Assembly: GCF_008831285.2 (NCBI RefSeq)
Contig: NC_045144.1
Coordinates: forward strand, 13,567,858 to 13,631,857
Source of the DNA: Nymphaea colorata
Lineage: Eukaryota > Streptophyta > Magnoliopsida > Nymphaeales > Nymphaeaceae
DNA length: 64,000 nucleotides
Reading direction: 5' to 3'
The position numbers were made by a program, and so were the translations under genes. The notes under the pieces were generated by a model. That model made no database searches. It was not told where the DNA came from and saw only the letters and a list, made by a program, of their open reading frames with translations. Positions 12,222 through 24,235 of the stretch are shown here, in pieces; within the stretch, counting starts at the first letter, position 1; every line of letters starts with the position of its first letter.

Positions 12222-13969
12222 GTAAGGCCTGAATTTGTTCTTATTACATTTCTATCATGGTGTTGGCATTGTAACTAATTATCTCTGACTCTCTTGGTGT
12301 CTTACTCAAGCTTAGGTAATAGAGGAGCAATTTTAGTTTACTGATGTCAATTTGTTCAAGACCCCACAATTTGGTCTAATGGCCTTTGTTCATTAGCCTT
12401 GAACCAAACCGTTTACTTTGTGATTAGGACATTGTCTTTCGACATTATTTTCCACTCAAGTCAATCCATAGTGTTACTATTCTGCAAGCTCTTTGAGTCC
12501 TGCTTAATTTGTTATCACATCTTCTGCTCTTTAACTTTTGCCTTCATAGTTAATCGTGATTCATTCTTTTTTACTTAGACTTTAGGTCCTCATTGAATTT
12601 TTGCGTCTCACACCATGAGAATTATGGTATCTTTATAATAATTGAGTGTAATCTTCAGAAGTTAGTAGCCCCCAAATGGATGCCAATATTGCTGCAAGTT
12701 ATGCCACTATTTGTGTGGTAGTGTCTACTATAACTGTAATAAGTGACAAATCTTGGCAATTGCTGTTTTAGTGATTTTATCTTAGTGGTTCCTATCTTAT
12801 CGGCTATTTTTCAAAACCATCTTTTTCATTTGGAGTTTTCCAAATCCAGCCTTGGACACACCCATCCTTTTATACTTCCAAGATGGCTTAAGGTAAGAAG
12901 TTAACATGGGATTGAAAATAGAGCAGAAGGATACCTTCGCCGTCAACTGTAACCTAATACATAAGATGAGTTTTTTGCATATGTGAAACTTTCTGAAGAC
13001 TAACCATATAATTTGCATGTTCAAAAAAATTCACAATTGTTATATAAAATTATTTCTTTTTGCATGTATATATAATTTCGTAATCCAAAAAATTGGACTA
13101 ATGATTTTGAGAATCCTATACAATATAAAAATATTATTAAAGTTGATTGTGAAGTTGTTTTGGGTATCAGCACTATTTAGTCAGCACTATTTAGTTAGTT
13201 TGGTAAAAAAAAACTCGTCTATAACCTTTTCTGTTCAATTTTATGTATAATCAGGTCATCCCTATCCTTTATTTATGAATTGTCTTTAAAGGGCAAAACT
13301 GTCGGTTGATTAGATTTTCCAACTTAATATTCCTTTACCAAAGTTCATGGATAAAAACCTATGGATTTTAATCCATGGATTGATTACCAAGAGATAGTTG
13401 TTCATAGTGTCTAGCGTATGATTGGCAGAGATTAAAATCCTTAAAATATTGTCTACTGTCTGATGGTATTGAATTAAAATTCATAGACAAAAAAAAAATA
13501 TCTGTTGCAAAGCCTGGCCTACACGGTAAGCTTTAAGTGGTATTAATTATTAAAAGCTAACTATTGAAGCAGGAGGTCACTTGATTTATGTACCATTTCT
13601 TCTATTGTTTCCGGTTTAAAGGCGGGTTCTATTGTTTCTGGTTTAAAGGCCCACCAAGTTTGGAAGAAAAGGAAAGACTGATTCTGCCAAATGTCGGAGA
13701 TTCAAAAAACACGTTTCTCACTTGATTGCATATTTCTAGAATGATTTTCTTGGCTGATAAGGTGGTGGAACGTCCTCAAGGATCAGATACTGGGCTCTTG
13801 AAAGAACAACGATAAACTGATTCTGAAGTTCTAAATGTTTTATCATTTCAAAATTTCGTATATTAACTTCAAGCAAGAAAAGAAAGGAGGAAAGCAATTA
13901 ATACTGAAGACCAAGCCATCGAGCCTTGTGAACCTGTTCAGCAGCTGAGAGCACGTTTCAAACATTGAG

Positions 13970-14480
13970 CCTTGTGAACATGCCAAGGAGGAGGCTGCGG
14001 TGGAAGGGTGAGCTGCTCTAGAGGGGCATTCAAATGGCGGTTAAAGAGATGAAACTACTGTGGATGCTGCAGTTGATGCAGATGTTGCAGTGAAGTGGTG
14101 CAATGAAATTCTTGTTGTGGGAGAAAAAATGAGATGCACCCACAGTAAACTTTTCTATCCAAAAGCAAGCTACAGAACGAAAGCAGGGCACTCAGAGCGA
14201 GTGTGTAGCGGAAGCATGGACAAGCGCAATGAAGGCCAATCCAGGGCAGTCGCTCCTGGGAATCCCTCAGGAAGACAGAGCCAGAGCACGCCTAAGGCAG
14301 GCACATGACAAGAATAAAGAGCAAGCCTGTCTTGAATTTCCAGAAGGCACAGAACTGCAGCATGAGCACCAAAGTTCACTGCTCGGAAAGCTTCTTCGTG
14401 ACTAGGACCAAAGCCTACAGCGGAGCCACAAGGAAAGTGGATGATAGATTTGGAAAACTTGAGAAGGGTATAAACTCTGG
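13970..14480 (+). other. GC-richer, coding-like island within the TNL-1 intron
   Basis: This stretch is clearly less AT-rich than its surroundings. The + frames read hydrophilic, Ala/Gln/Arg-rich peptide (for example GIPQEDRARARLRQAHDKNK at about 14260-14320) with only a few stops. The family is not recognised. It could be a captured gene fragment or part of a transposon. Confidence 0.3.
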
Positions 14481-17199
14481 AACTCGAGTAATAGGATGAG
14501 GAGCATTATGGAAAAATTTCCTATTGTTATCCAGCCTATGCATTCTCTGGTAGAAATCTCGACCATAATTTTAAGAAAATCAGATGACAAACAAGAACTT
14601 AATGTTTAATTGTCTGGCTAACGAACTCCAGCAACATAACCATACGTCAGGCCACCTATAGATAGAGAATTTCTTGTTGAAATTTTACTTCTAACTCTTC
14701 CCACTGCACCCTTTTTGTGGATTAACCCAGTATATCTGGGAACCTATCATTGGCTTATGAAGTTGCAAATTTTTAGTATTTATTTTCCTGAATTAAAATG
14801 TGTGGCTTCATCAGAATCATTTTATAAAAAATAACTTTATAAAAAATATGCTAGTTCTTATTGAGAGCTACATTTTATGATGTATTATCTTTGTTTTTTG
14901 TTGTTTCGTGTTTTTGTTAAAATAGACTCCATGTGACCAAGTACTCCCACTAAGTTTCCTTGTATTTGCTTGAGAAACCTTTTCATTTTCCATAGTCCAT
15001 TTACAGCGTTTTATGAAATTATCTTTTGTTTTCATATTTTATTGTCCAATCACAGAAGGGATTTTGTGTAGCAAACTTACATAACTTATTCTGATTAGTC
15101 CATGCCCCAGCAAGAATATACTTCGCATATGTGTTCACACGCCACCTCTTTCTCAAAGGAGGTCGAAATGTGAATAAGCAAAATTCTTTTAAAACTGAGG
15201 TTTTGGAAAAAAATTTTTAAGAAAGAGGGATCCGTCGGTTGGTACAACCGTTCCTGCCACCTTTAACAGGGGTAATTAGACCAAGGACTAAGGATCACTT
15301 GGATCATGTACGAGTTATTGATGCAAATCCTTTGTGCTTGTGCATTGAGATTTTGGATTCAAGAACCAAATTCATTTTGAATAAGTGATTTGAACCTGTT
15401 TTGAAAATGAATTTGAAGGTTGGAGAGTTTTCAAGTTAATTTAAAAACATTTGTTTTGGTGTCATTTGATTTGAAATCAACAATTCTTGAGGATTTTGAA
15501 GATTTGAGATTGAGTTCTTTGTAGTGAACTCAATATAATGAGTTGAAATGATGATAAACTTTTGGGAAAATAGCTAAGTTTCCTCAGCAAAAAAAATTGA
15601 TTTTGTGTTTTTCTTTCGATAGAACATAAGTTCCAAATTGTTAGAAAACATATTTTTTTCTAAACATATTTTGGCCAAGATTGTGAATGTATTGCTTGTG
15701 TTTTCTTTTGAAATAAGTGAAGTTTACAAATTCTTGTTGCAATATGACTTGGTCACTTTTTGCAACTCAAAGTTGAATCACTTAACTTCTTAAGAATGTT
15801 CACGTGGTGATATTGACTTTAAGTGAAAGTGAATGCATGAAAGGAGAAGGGAAACTATATGAAACATTCATTCTTCTCTCTCTCATAATCTCTCAAGATT
15901 CATTCATTGCAATCACATATCATACAATTTATGCATGAAGATTGATTTTTATTAAAAAATGTAGGACTTTCTCTAAATGTGTTTATTATATTGTCAAGCA
16001 CATGAATTAGTGATGTAGTCCATAAGCTTGAGTCATGGATGACAAATTCAAAACAATTAAGAATTAGGAAAATGAGGATGAAATCAAACTTTAAAATATG
16101 GAGGAAATGTGGATATCATCTTTTTTCCTCAAAATGATCATAAAAACATATTTTATTCTGATTCAAATGGATAAAAATAAAATATTGATTCTAAGAGTGT
16201 TTGACTCTTTGGGAAATGATGAAATTCAGTTTTACTCTATATGAATTAAGCATCAAATTGGCAAAAATCATACGCCGCATGTTCTCATTCATATCATGGA
16301 GTTCAAAGGACCTTTCTTTCTCCCAAAATCAAACAAAATTTCATATTCTTGACCTAAAAAATCCATTCATTTCTTGGATTATGAAAACACTTTTGATCTT
16401 GTTCTTTAAAGGATACAATGACTATGGTTTTTGAAATGTGATCTTACATTCTTTTTTAGACCCAATCAATCACATGTAAGTCTAAAAATTGGTGGAGGAA
16501 ATCAGAAATTTCTAAAAGGCTTTTAGAGAGCCGATTAGGTATTAGGTAGTAGTAGAACCTTTTTATTGTCTTTCAAAATATAATCACTAAATGGCTGAAA
16601 ATTGACATCGAAAATATATAAAATTTGACACTCTTAAGCTAATTCTCATAAAGCACGGTCTAATTTCAGCAACTTTCATACATTTTACGTATGGATTGCT
16701 GAAATTAAATAAAAAATGAAATGAAAATGATTTCATAGCCTTGCACTTATGAAAATCAACGAAATAATCTCCCTTTTAAAAACCAATTTGGAAACCTGTT
16801 CCAACCTGATTTTAAAAGAGAAAAATGATTTTTAAGAAGAGATTGCACATGTCTATATATATATATATATATATACGTATTTTACTCTTCAAAATGAAAT
16901 TTAATCAAGGGACCCCATGACTCATGACTCATGATGATTTATGGCTGGTTTCTTTTATGTAGGAAGACTAAAAACTTGTTTCTAATCTCCTCTACCACCC
17001 TTGATCAATTAAATTGAAAGACATGAATCTGAACGACTTCAAATGAGATGAAAAACAAAACAATGCTTAAGCTAATTCATCCATAATGTTGCCATGCAAG
17101 GGTAGATCACATTCATAAGAATGTATCCATCCCTAATAAGCGTTTTCATCACATATGTTGCAGTAAAATCACTCTCTCATCGTGGGATTCTCTCATGGT

Positions 17200-19000
17200 A
17201 AGGAGTTCAAAATGGTTTTAAGCATGTTATTTTGAAAGGAACGTGGCCTTGGGGCCCTTTTCAAAATTTCATACATGGGTCCATATTTAAGAAAAACCTA
17301 TATATGCATGCATTATGCATTAACATGCACATTTAATCGTAGGTTTCTCCTAGCTGGACATCATTCCCAACCATGAAACAAATGAAAATAAACCCTCCCA
17401 CGGATTGTTGAAGCCAAAATAGATGAAAATTGGTTATAATCACCTACCTTGCGTCTTGATACTTGATCTTCACCTTCACTTGTTTTCTTAAATGGAGCAA
17501 TCCTAAGCAAGAATCCAAACTTAGATTCGAGCTTAGTAAAGCTAGAAGAAGAATAGCTTGCTTGCTGAAACTTGTGGTAGGAAAGAGGGCTTCTCACCAT
17601 GAAAATCCTAAATAAGGGTTCACTTAAGCACCCTAACTTAGCAAAATCAATGGAGAGAATAAAAGAAAATGCAAAGAAATAAGAGAAAAGGGGGAAGAGG
17701 GCTTGGACGAATTTCTCCTCTCTTCCTTGGCTTCTCCCTCCTAGCTCCTTGGCTGCAGCAACTTGATGGAATACTCCCAAAATTCGTGCTCCCCCTTCGC
17801 TACCAAGGAGGGGTTTATATAGAGGAGGAGGTGGGATCAACCAACTTCTTAACTCACCTTGAGAACTTGCTTAAGACCTTGGGGACTTGTAAAATGAGTT
17901 AAATATGTTTAAAAGCTCTAATTGACCATCCTTAGCCCATTTACACGAGCTAAGTGGGCTAGGTTAAGTTTGGTCAACTTTGGTTCAGACCTACCTGATC
18001 GAATTTGACCAAAATTTCGAATGAAAATGCCATTGCATAGGGTTTTGCCTTATTTTGTGCAATTTATTTATTTTTTTTGTTTGAAATCAAGCTTGTTAGG
18101 TTACAACCTAGTTATTAAGCCCCAAATACCATTGAATTACCATAATCTAGTTTAAATTTGAATAAAATTTGAAAATTCTATCAAATTTGGCTAAAAAGGG
18201 TATTTTCGTCCATAACTTGATTAAAAATGGATTTCAACTAAATCAAACTTTTGTTTGAAAAATTGAATTTTAAATTGGTATTTGATTTATGCATTTGACA
18301 AATCCAAACATATATGTGTCTTTCATAAACAAATTTAGGCTCTGTAACCTCAATTTGATTATAGAAGGTAAAATTGCCTATATTAGTCATTTTCGACCAA
18401 TTGACCAAAGTGAAAGCTCATTAGCCAATAGTTTGATTTTTTTTGAGGTAATTTGATAAGTTTGAGCTAAGAACGCTCTTAATTGAGCTAAATTGTACTT
18501 TGACTGAGTTTAATCAAAGTGGGTTCGATTCGATCAAAGTCTATTTTCATCCATTGATTGAGCCATGGGATGGACCTGCACTTTTGACTGTGTTGAGCCG
18601 AAGTTGACCGAACCTAGCTGAATTGGCACCACATTTGGGTGCGCTAGGGTCAAACCTATTTGTATTAAGTAGGTTAGGTGAGTTTGACCAGCCTAGTTAT
18701 TGCTTTTTAGAAATTGACTCCTCTTTAAAGAGGGTCTGGTTAAATAAGAGAGAGAGACATAAATGTCTTTTTTTTCTAGGTTTCTCATTCATTTCTCCTT
18801 GAAAATGATTTTTTATCATTTAATTGGGAGGAAATACTTATTTTATTTTTTTTAATGGGGGGCATGACCCCTGGGGGGCTCTTGACCACGCAGGCTAGGT
18901 GGGGCCCACACGTGGGTCCCACGCAGCATTCTAGATTGAATTAGATCCAATTCTTGGATTTAAGTCAAAATTTGGATTTTGCAATCGGATTTGGATTTCA
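17200..19000 (-). mobile_element. Possible LTR or LTR fragment of a large retrotransposon (minus strand)
   Basis: On the minus strand a strong TATA box (ctatataaaccc, about 17813-17824) precedes a longer open region of 159 codons (17840-17361) with no known domain, ending at a donor-like ggtaggt. This resembles the promoter and transcribed leader of large Gypsy-type LTRs. A G/C block at about 18855-18925 (tggggcccacacgtgggtccca) stands out. No LTR ends, target duplications or partner LTR were found, so this is tentative. Confidence 0.25.
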
Positions 19001-19381
19001 TTTGACATTTGCAATCGGATTTGGATGTCAAATGACATTTGCAAATAGTTTGTACTCGTAATCTTGCATTGGGATTTGTGTCACAAGTTAAATTCATGAT
19101 TTGAATCTAAATTGTTCTTTAGAATCAAAAGTGGCTTTGAAATTGCAAATTTTCAAAATTCTTTTGTGAAATTTTCATATTGTTTCAATTTTGAAACAAT
19201 AGATGTGTGTGTGAAAAATTTGGGGTGTTATCAATATGATTGCCTAAGAATGTTTCAGCTGCAACATTTTGATCTGCAGGGTTCCATAGATGTGTGTGTG
19301 TGTGTCATAAGCTCACGGAAGGGTGAATTATTAAAGACAGAAAAGTGCCTGACCAACAAAATTTCTTCCGTTTTTCTATAG

Positions 19382-19685
19382 GGAAATAAGTCCGTCCAAG
19401 GTATCATTCTCAATACAAAGTATCATTCTCAATACAAACGAAGGATGTGACATTGATTTGAGTAGTAAGGCGTTCGAGGACATGACCAACTTAAGATTAC
19501 TTCGTCACAATTTTGTCAGCTTCGAGGAGTTTGACATTAATCACTTTCCTATGTAACTAAAATGGTTAAAATGGAGGGGATGTGAGCTGGAGCTGGCGAC
19601 TCTGCTTTTTGGTCGCAGGTTTAAGAACCTTGTTATCCTTAACCTATCACAAAGTAACATAAAGCAATTACAATGGGAATTGAAG
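19382..19685 (+). CDS. TNL-1 exon 3, first LRR segment (duplication and stop)
   Basis: Counterpart of TNL-2 exon 3: start GNKSVQGIILNT, then SSKAFEDMTNLRLL, WLKWRGCEL and LVILNLSQSNIKQL, typical of the first TNL LRRs. A perfect 19-bp tandem duplication (gtatcattctcaatacaaa at 19401-19419 and 19420-19438) shifts the frame. With one copy removed, the frame continues as expected until a TAA at 19554-19556, where a lysine codon before WLKW is expected. The donor ttgaag|gttagg lies at 19686. Confidence 0.8.
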
Positions 19686-19779
19686 GTTAGGTTGCCAACG
19701 TATATATATTTCCATATGCACTTTTTACTTTTAAATTTTAGGTTTCATAACTTGACCTTACTGTAATAGTTTTTGCCAG

Positions 19780-20214
19780 AAGTTTTACAGGTTGAAGGTC
19801 CTTGATCTTTCACACTGTTGCCAACTGAAATGCACACCTAATTTTGATTGCATCCTCCAACTAGAGAAATTGCTCCTCAATGGCTGTAGTGCATTGAATG
19901 AGATCGATGCATCCATTTGTCGTCTTACAAAGTTAACCATCCTAAGTATGAAGGACTGCACATCTTTGGAACAGCTGCCCAACCATAGTGGATTGCGACA
20001 AGATGGAAAATGTTCAATGTCTAACATGTCCAAACTTGAGGAACTCAATTTACAAGGCTGTGGACAGCTTCAATCTCTTCCTCCACAGCCATCATCTTTA
20101 AAAAGATTGCTCCTAAGAGGTTGCAAGATGTTGAAAGTTGTTCATGTGTTTGAAAATTTGGAATCCATAGAACTAGTAGACATGGATTGATGTGAAGGAA
20201 TCAAGCATATCATG
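19780..20214 (+). CDS. TNL-1 exon 4, LRR region
   Basis: The acceptor tttttgccag opens KFYRLKVLDLSHC, matching exon 4 of TNL-2. LRR units follow (LEKLLLNGCSALNEIDASIC, LTILSMKDCTSLEQLP, LEELNLQGCGQLQSLP, LKRLLLRGC). The exon is shorter than in TNL-2, with fewer repeats. A TGA at 20188-20190 interrupts VDMD-CEGIKHI. The expected exon end at 20214 gives 145 whole codons, but the donor reads ATGAGC instead of GTGAGC, so splicing is probably lost as well. Confidence 0.78.
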
Positions 20215-20631
20215 ATGAGCATAATTTTTCATCTCTCTCTCCCTCTCTTCTCTAGCTTTAGCACATTTGTTCCAGACGTGCTCATTATGATAAGAAGTCA
20301 TTGCAGGGGAAGACTTTCACACATTTAAAGGAGTCAAGTGTTTCTGGAAGTAAAACATGGTGAAAAACTTTTCTTTTGTAGTTCCAATTTCTTTCCCAAG
20401 AGTGGCAAGGAAGTATTTTAGGAGGCCGCAATTATATTTCTAAAAATTTCTACGGAGGCCTAAAGTATACTTTTCAAAATTTTTAAAGGGACCAAACCAA
20501 AACTTTTATAAATTATAGCCAGTGATTTTTTTTTTTTTTAAAAATCAAGGTGGTGCCATGACCCCTGCCAGCCCTTGGTTCTTCCCCTGTTTCCCAAGTA
20601 GCCCATTGTTTAAGCATTTGCCATTTTGCAG

Positions 20632-21303
20632 GGATCTGGCAATTTAAAGCATGTCTACATTAAAGTCCGTGTTAAGGATATCAAAGACAATCAAGTAATA
20701 TATGATACCATACTTGTGTTTATCCTGAAATAGACCACGAAATTGATGAAAGTTGGTGCTATTCTATTTCTCTTTCCGAGTATGATGATATATATTTTTT
20801 CCATTGCCTTTCTGGGTATCGATGACCGATAACTTCCTTCTAAAAGGCATTCACATTCGGCTTAGAAGTAACAACAAATGGAGCAGAAATCATCTAAACG
20901 AGATTCTTGTAGATGAAAATTTAACCAATCCAAGGAGGACGACTGCTGAGCAAATCCAACCTTCACCATCAATGCTATTACAAGTATCAGAGCCTACATC
21001 TGGATATTGTACATTGGTATTTGATGTAGCATTCAGCTATGCAGAGGATGATGTCAATGCAAATTTTATTGACAATCTATTCAAGGCCTTAGAAGAGCGT
21101 GAGATCTGCATATTTAAAGGTGTAGATGGTGAAAGTAAGAGGGGAAAGGTAGACGAACCACTTAAATGCATTGAAAGATAACTGCATACCCATCTTCTCG
21201 AAGTGCTTGTCTCAGTCAAAGTGGTGCCTTCATTCAGTTGCCTAGATGGTTGAATGTAGGAAGTTGATTATACCAGTATATTTTCAGGTCGATCCTTTCC
21301 CAT
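20632..21303 (+). pseudogene. TNL-1 exon 5: post-LRR domain fused to a second, degenerate TIR
   Basis: The acceptor ccattttgcag opens GSGNLKHVYIKVRVKD, a beta-rich segment like the C-terminal jelly-roll (C-JID) domain of TNLs, continuing in shifted frames through DESWCYSISLSEYDD and FHCLSGYR. From 20804 one open frame runs from the end of that domain (IHIRLRSNNKWSRNHL, EQIQPSPSMLL) directly into VFDVAFSYAEDDVNANFIDN at 21017, a TIR start, with LFKALEEREICIF and EPLKCIE. After a frameshift near 21178 the TIR continues as CIPIFSKCLSQSKWCL and RKLIIPVYFQVDP. The residue matching the catalytic Glu is Ser (WCLHS). At least three frameshifts or stops are present. Confidence 0.72.
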
Positions 21304-22280
21304 GAAAATCAGGGTGGGGGATTGCCCCGCCAATTACCCTTTCATTTATTGATAGTGAAGAACGAAAGAATGGACAGCAGAAAACAAAATACACGCCTAA
21401 GAGCAGATTAATCTCCCTCCTATACACTTCGAGAAATGGCATAGCTCTGCATCTGGTCCATCAAGAAAGGTTTCTGAACCACCATACCATCCTGCCATAA
21501 CATGCCAGCACATACTCTAATGCCATCCATGGACTTAGCAACTATTTCAATTACCCAACTACCTGTGGGCCTTCTAATCCGGAATAGCGAGAATGAAAAA
21601 ATAATGTAAAGAAAATTTAACGTGCTTCAGATATTATCTACGTCCATGGTACTCTGTCATCAAATCGATGATAAGTTATCTTTGATTGCCTTGGATTTTA
21701 TACAAGAGATGGATCAGTTACATTATTTGAATTTTGAATTGCCTGCAGCCTTATTTAGAGGGTTTTGTTTTCATGATAGTTTCTGCACGCGTTCATTGCC
21801 ACAGTCTTCTTCCTGATTATACGTGTGGTGTCAAATCCTTTGCTTGATCATGTGTTACCTTCTTTGGGGAGTGATCTTGCATTATCTTCTTTCCAAGCTT
21901 CACACATGGTGAGTTGCTGTGACTGTGGTCATGTACAAATTATCTTCTTTCCAAGATTGACACATGGTGAGTTGCATGGTGAGTTGTTATCAAAGAAAAC
22001 ATTTGTCTTTAGCTAAATCTTGGTTTCTTTCTGAACATCGTCAGACCAAAATTGATGGACAAGCATCTCACAGCAGTAATGCCAAACATCTTATTTGTCA
22101 CTCTTGATGAATTTCTCATTCTTACTGTGCTTGGCCTGATTTTGCAGCTATCAAATTCTCCACATCATGATATTGAAGCAAAGCCTCCAACAGACGCAAC
22201 TCTTTACATGAGAACATTCTTCGATGTCAGCATAATGAAAAATCTTGTCGTGAGACTAACAATCCCAAACTAGGAACCAA
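21304..22280. other. Repeat-like DNA after TNL-1, with a possible copia LTR scrap
   Basis: The segment at about 21590-21650 (agaaaatttaacgtgcttca) matches the inner edge of the copia-1 LTRs, so part of a solo LTR may lie at 21590-22000. Its ends could not be fixed. 21880-21990 contains the short repeated phrase 'ttctttccaag.ttgacacatggtgagttg'. Confidence 0.3.
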
Positions 22281-22840
22281 TGAACTTACAGATGCAAGAA
22301 GAAACAATAGAAGTAAAGAGAAGATGTTGGTGGTCTTTTCTTGCTCTTTTACACAGAGGGCATCTTGTCGCAAGAGGAAGACCTAATCTCTGAAGCCTAG
22401 ATTCAGTTAGTAGTCTACGGAAACTACTAATGCATGCAAACCAGCTTGCACTAAAGATAATTTTGGGCTTCCAAATCAGATTACACAGTTCCATAATAAT
22501 TTCTTTCATCCTTACTCTACACCATATTTGTTTTCTAGATTAAATAGGCTGCTAACTATCCTTCCACCTCAAATTACCAGGACCTTGAGTGAATCTCATC
22601 CGGCATGCATTCCTTACAACATGAAATTTCAAGAGAGCAGAGCTTTCTCTATGCCGATGAATAGCCTTTGACACTGACAAACCCAGTTCAGCATCTACAA
22701 GATCACGATAATCTGTAGGGATTGATTTGATCAAGATAACACCTTGTCTAGGTTCTAGCCAAAATTTGACTATATTTCCCTATTTAAATCCAGCCAATGA
22801 CTGTCCATGCATTCATTATATTTCTGAATAAAGGAGAGGA
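22281..22840 (-). pseudogene. LINE relic, C-terminal zinc-knuckle part
   Basis: The minus strand reads LIWKPKIIFSASWFACIS, then RLQRLGLPLATRCPLCKR and HQHLLF (22480-22290). This is the zf-RVT tail of plant L1 ORF2 (family pattern IWKxKxPPKISFFxW...RGxxLxSxCxLC...HLFxxC). Upstream, NIVKFWLEPRQGVILI (about 22775) matches the GNGxxIRFWxDxW block. Only this end of the element is recognised. Confidence 0.65.
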
Positions 22841-24235
22841 TTAGTTCCAGTCTTACCACCACAAGTGTCCTTTAATTTCTTGAATTTAAGCCTGCAAATA
22901 GAGGAACATAGGTTCGTATCTGAGAACACTTTGCATCCTATAAAGCCAAAAGCCAAACTTGGCCAAATTTGCCATACATTCAATCCTTTAGATGTAAGAG
23001 ATGAGACTGGAGATTTTGGAACATATATTTCCAATCATAAAAACAAAGAACAAAGAGAGATGGTGGAAGATTGGAGAAAAACATTGGAAATTATCATTAA
23101 AAGATGCCATCATCCACGTATCTATGAAATAAACTGGTCTGTTTCCTCTCTCCTTCTCCTTCTGCCATATGTTACTCTACATATCCTCTAGGTTGTCATA
23201 TTTTTCAAGATAATTTGTGAAATTATTTATTATACTAAAGCCAGCATAGTTGGCAACATTTGACTTAGACTTAGATCGCCTAAAGACTGGGTCAAGAGTT
23301 AGAGAGTTGACTTGGTGACTTGGCTGGGTTATGTCATAAATTCTTATGGTGCATTTTTTCAATAAATAGATGAAGAAGGTAAGTCTACCAGAACTTCATG
23401 TTTGATAGTCTAATAAACTAAAATTGAATAAAATATAGTATGAGTATTTGTGTATGCGTAAAGTTTGTCATATTTCACACTTCAAAAAATAACAAACTTT
23501 TGATAGTGGTTCTCTCTCTATCTCTCACACACATACATAAGGTACATACATAGCCATCAATGAAGACAAATGTGAACTGTGACTTGGTTTCATGGTTGAC
23601 AAATTCATCGATGTGAGTTGTCTGAGTTGGCTAGGATTATCCATTTATTGGGTCACAACCAGGGCTTGCCAAGTCAGTTACGTTCATCAACTAATTACAT
23701 TGTTCATTTTTATTGTGTGGTGTGCTTCAACTTGTATGCTGGTATTCCCTCTCTTACTGTACAGGGAGTTGATGCCATGATAACTCAAAATGAAAACTGG
23801 TCACTTGTCAGACCCGACTTCACCTGTTGTGCCAACCCTCTGGCCATGAGCCCTATCCTCCTCTCGTAACTGCGAGAAGATATGCTTTATAAAATGTTTT
23901 CAAACTAAAGTTTTTCATTCTAAACAAACTTTGGTTTTACATTATATTTTCCTGAAATCTCTCACTGGCCCTAGCTGGGCATACGGGAAACCTATAAGGC
24001 TGGTTATGTAAGCCCACTGAATCCAAAGATTACCCGTTTTGTGCCTCATAGAAGCAAACCCCCAGATTCTCTCAGCTTTGATCTCTCTCTATTTGTTCTC
24101 TTGTTTCAGTTGCTTCTACCTGCTGTTTGGGTGCTTTTACCACTCGTGCCCCCATCCTGAAGACTCCGTTGGTAAACTTGCTCAGGAAACATAGAATGGA
24201 TCCAAGGCACCATTCTGCTGCAAAAAGTCTAACAG
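22841..24235. other. Intergenic, mostly unassigned
   Basis: An open frame of 108 codons at 22865-23191 (+) has no recognised family. 23600-24235 could be the LTR belonging to the PBS at 24236, because it ends near CA just before that site, but its start is not defined. Confidence 0.3.

Larger units (their letters stand above)
12222..19381 (+). other. Very large intron of TNL-1 (7.2 kb)
   Basis: The intron separates the NB-ARC and LRR exons, starting gtaagg and ending ttctatag. The matching intron in TNL-2 is only about 1 kb. The extra length is AT-rich repeat-like DNA with no coding domain recognised, apart from the two sub-regions listed separately (13970-14480 and 17200-19000). A (TA)n tract lies at about 16853-16875. 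Confidence 0.7.
10383..21303 (+). pseudogene. TNL-1: TIR-NBS-LRR resistance gene with extra C-terminal TIR, degenerate
   Basis: Five exons are deduced: 10383-10930 (TIR), 11112-12221 (NB-ARC), 19382-19685 (LRR start), 19780-20214 (LRR), 20632-21303 (post-LRR domain plus second TIR). All junctions have frame-compatible GT/AG sites except the donor after exon 4. The layout and intron phases equal those of TNL-2, so the models support each other. TNLs are cytoplasmic immune receptors: NB-ARC switches with nucleotide, LRR and post-LRR regions sense effectors, and TIR acts as an NADase signalling domain. Lesions seen: a 1-base loss at the MHD motif, a 19-bp tandem duplication and a TAA in exon 3, a TGA and probable lost donor in exon 4, and frameshifts in exon 5. 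A truncated TIR-NBS product from exons 1-2 remains possible. Confidence 0.85.

Noticed and set aside
17361-17840. Minus-strand open frame of 159 codons as a protein gene
   Set aside because: It lies inside the TNL-1 intron, shows no family motif, and sits directly downstream of a TATA box in LTR-like surroundings. It is better read as a transposon leader.
22865-23191. 108-codon + strand frame as a gene
   Set aside because: No recognised motif; it overlaps LINE-like minus-strand neighbourhood and has no supporting context.
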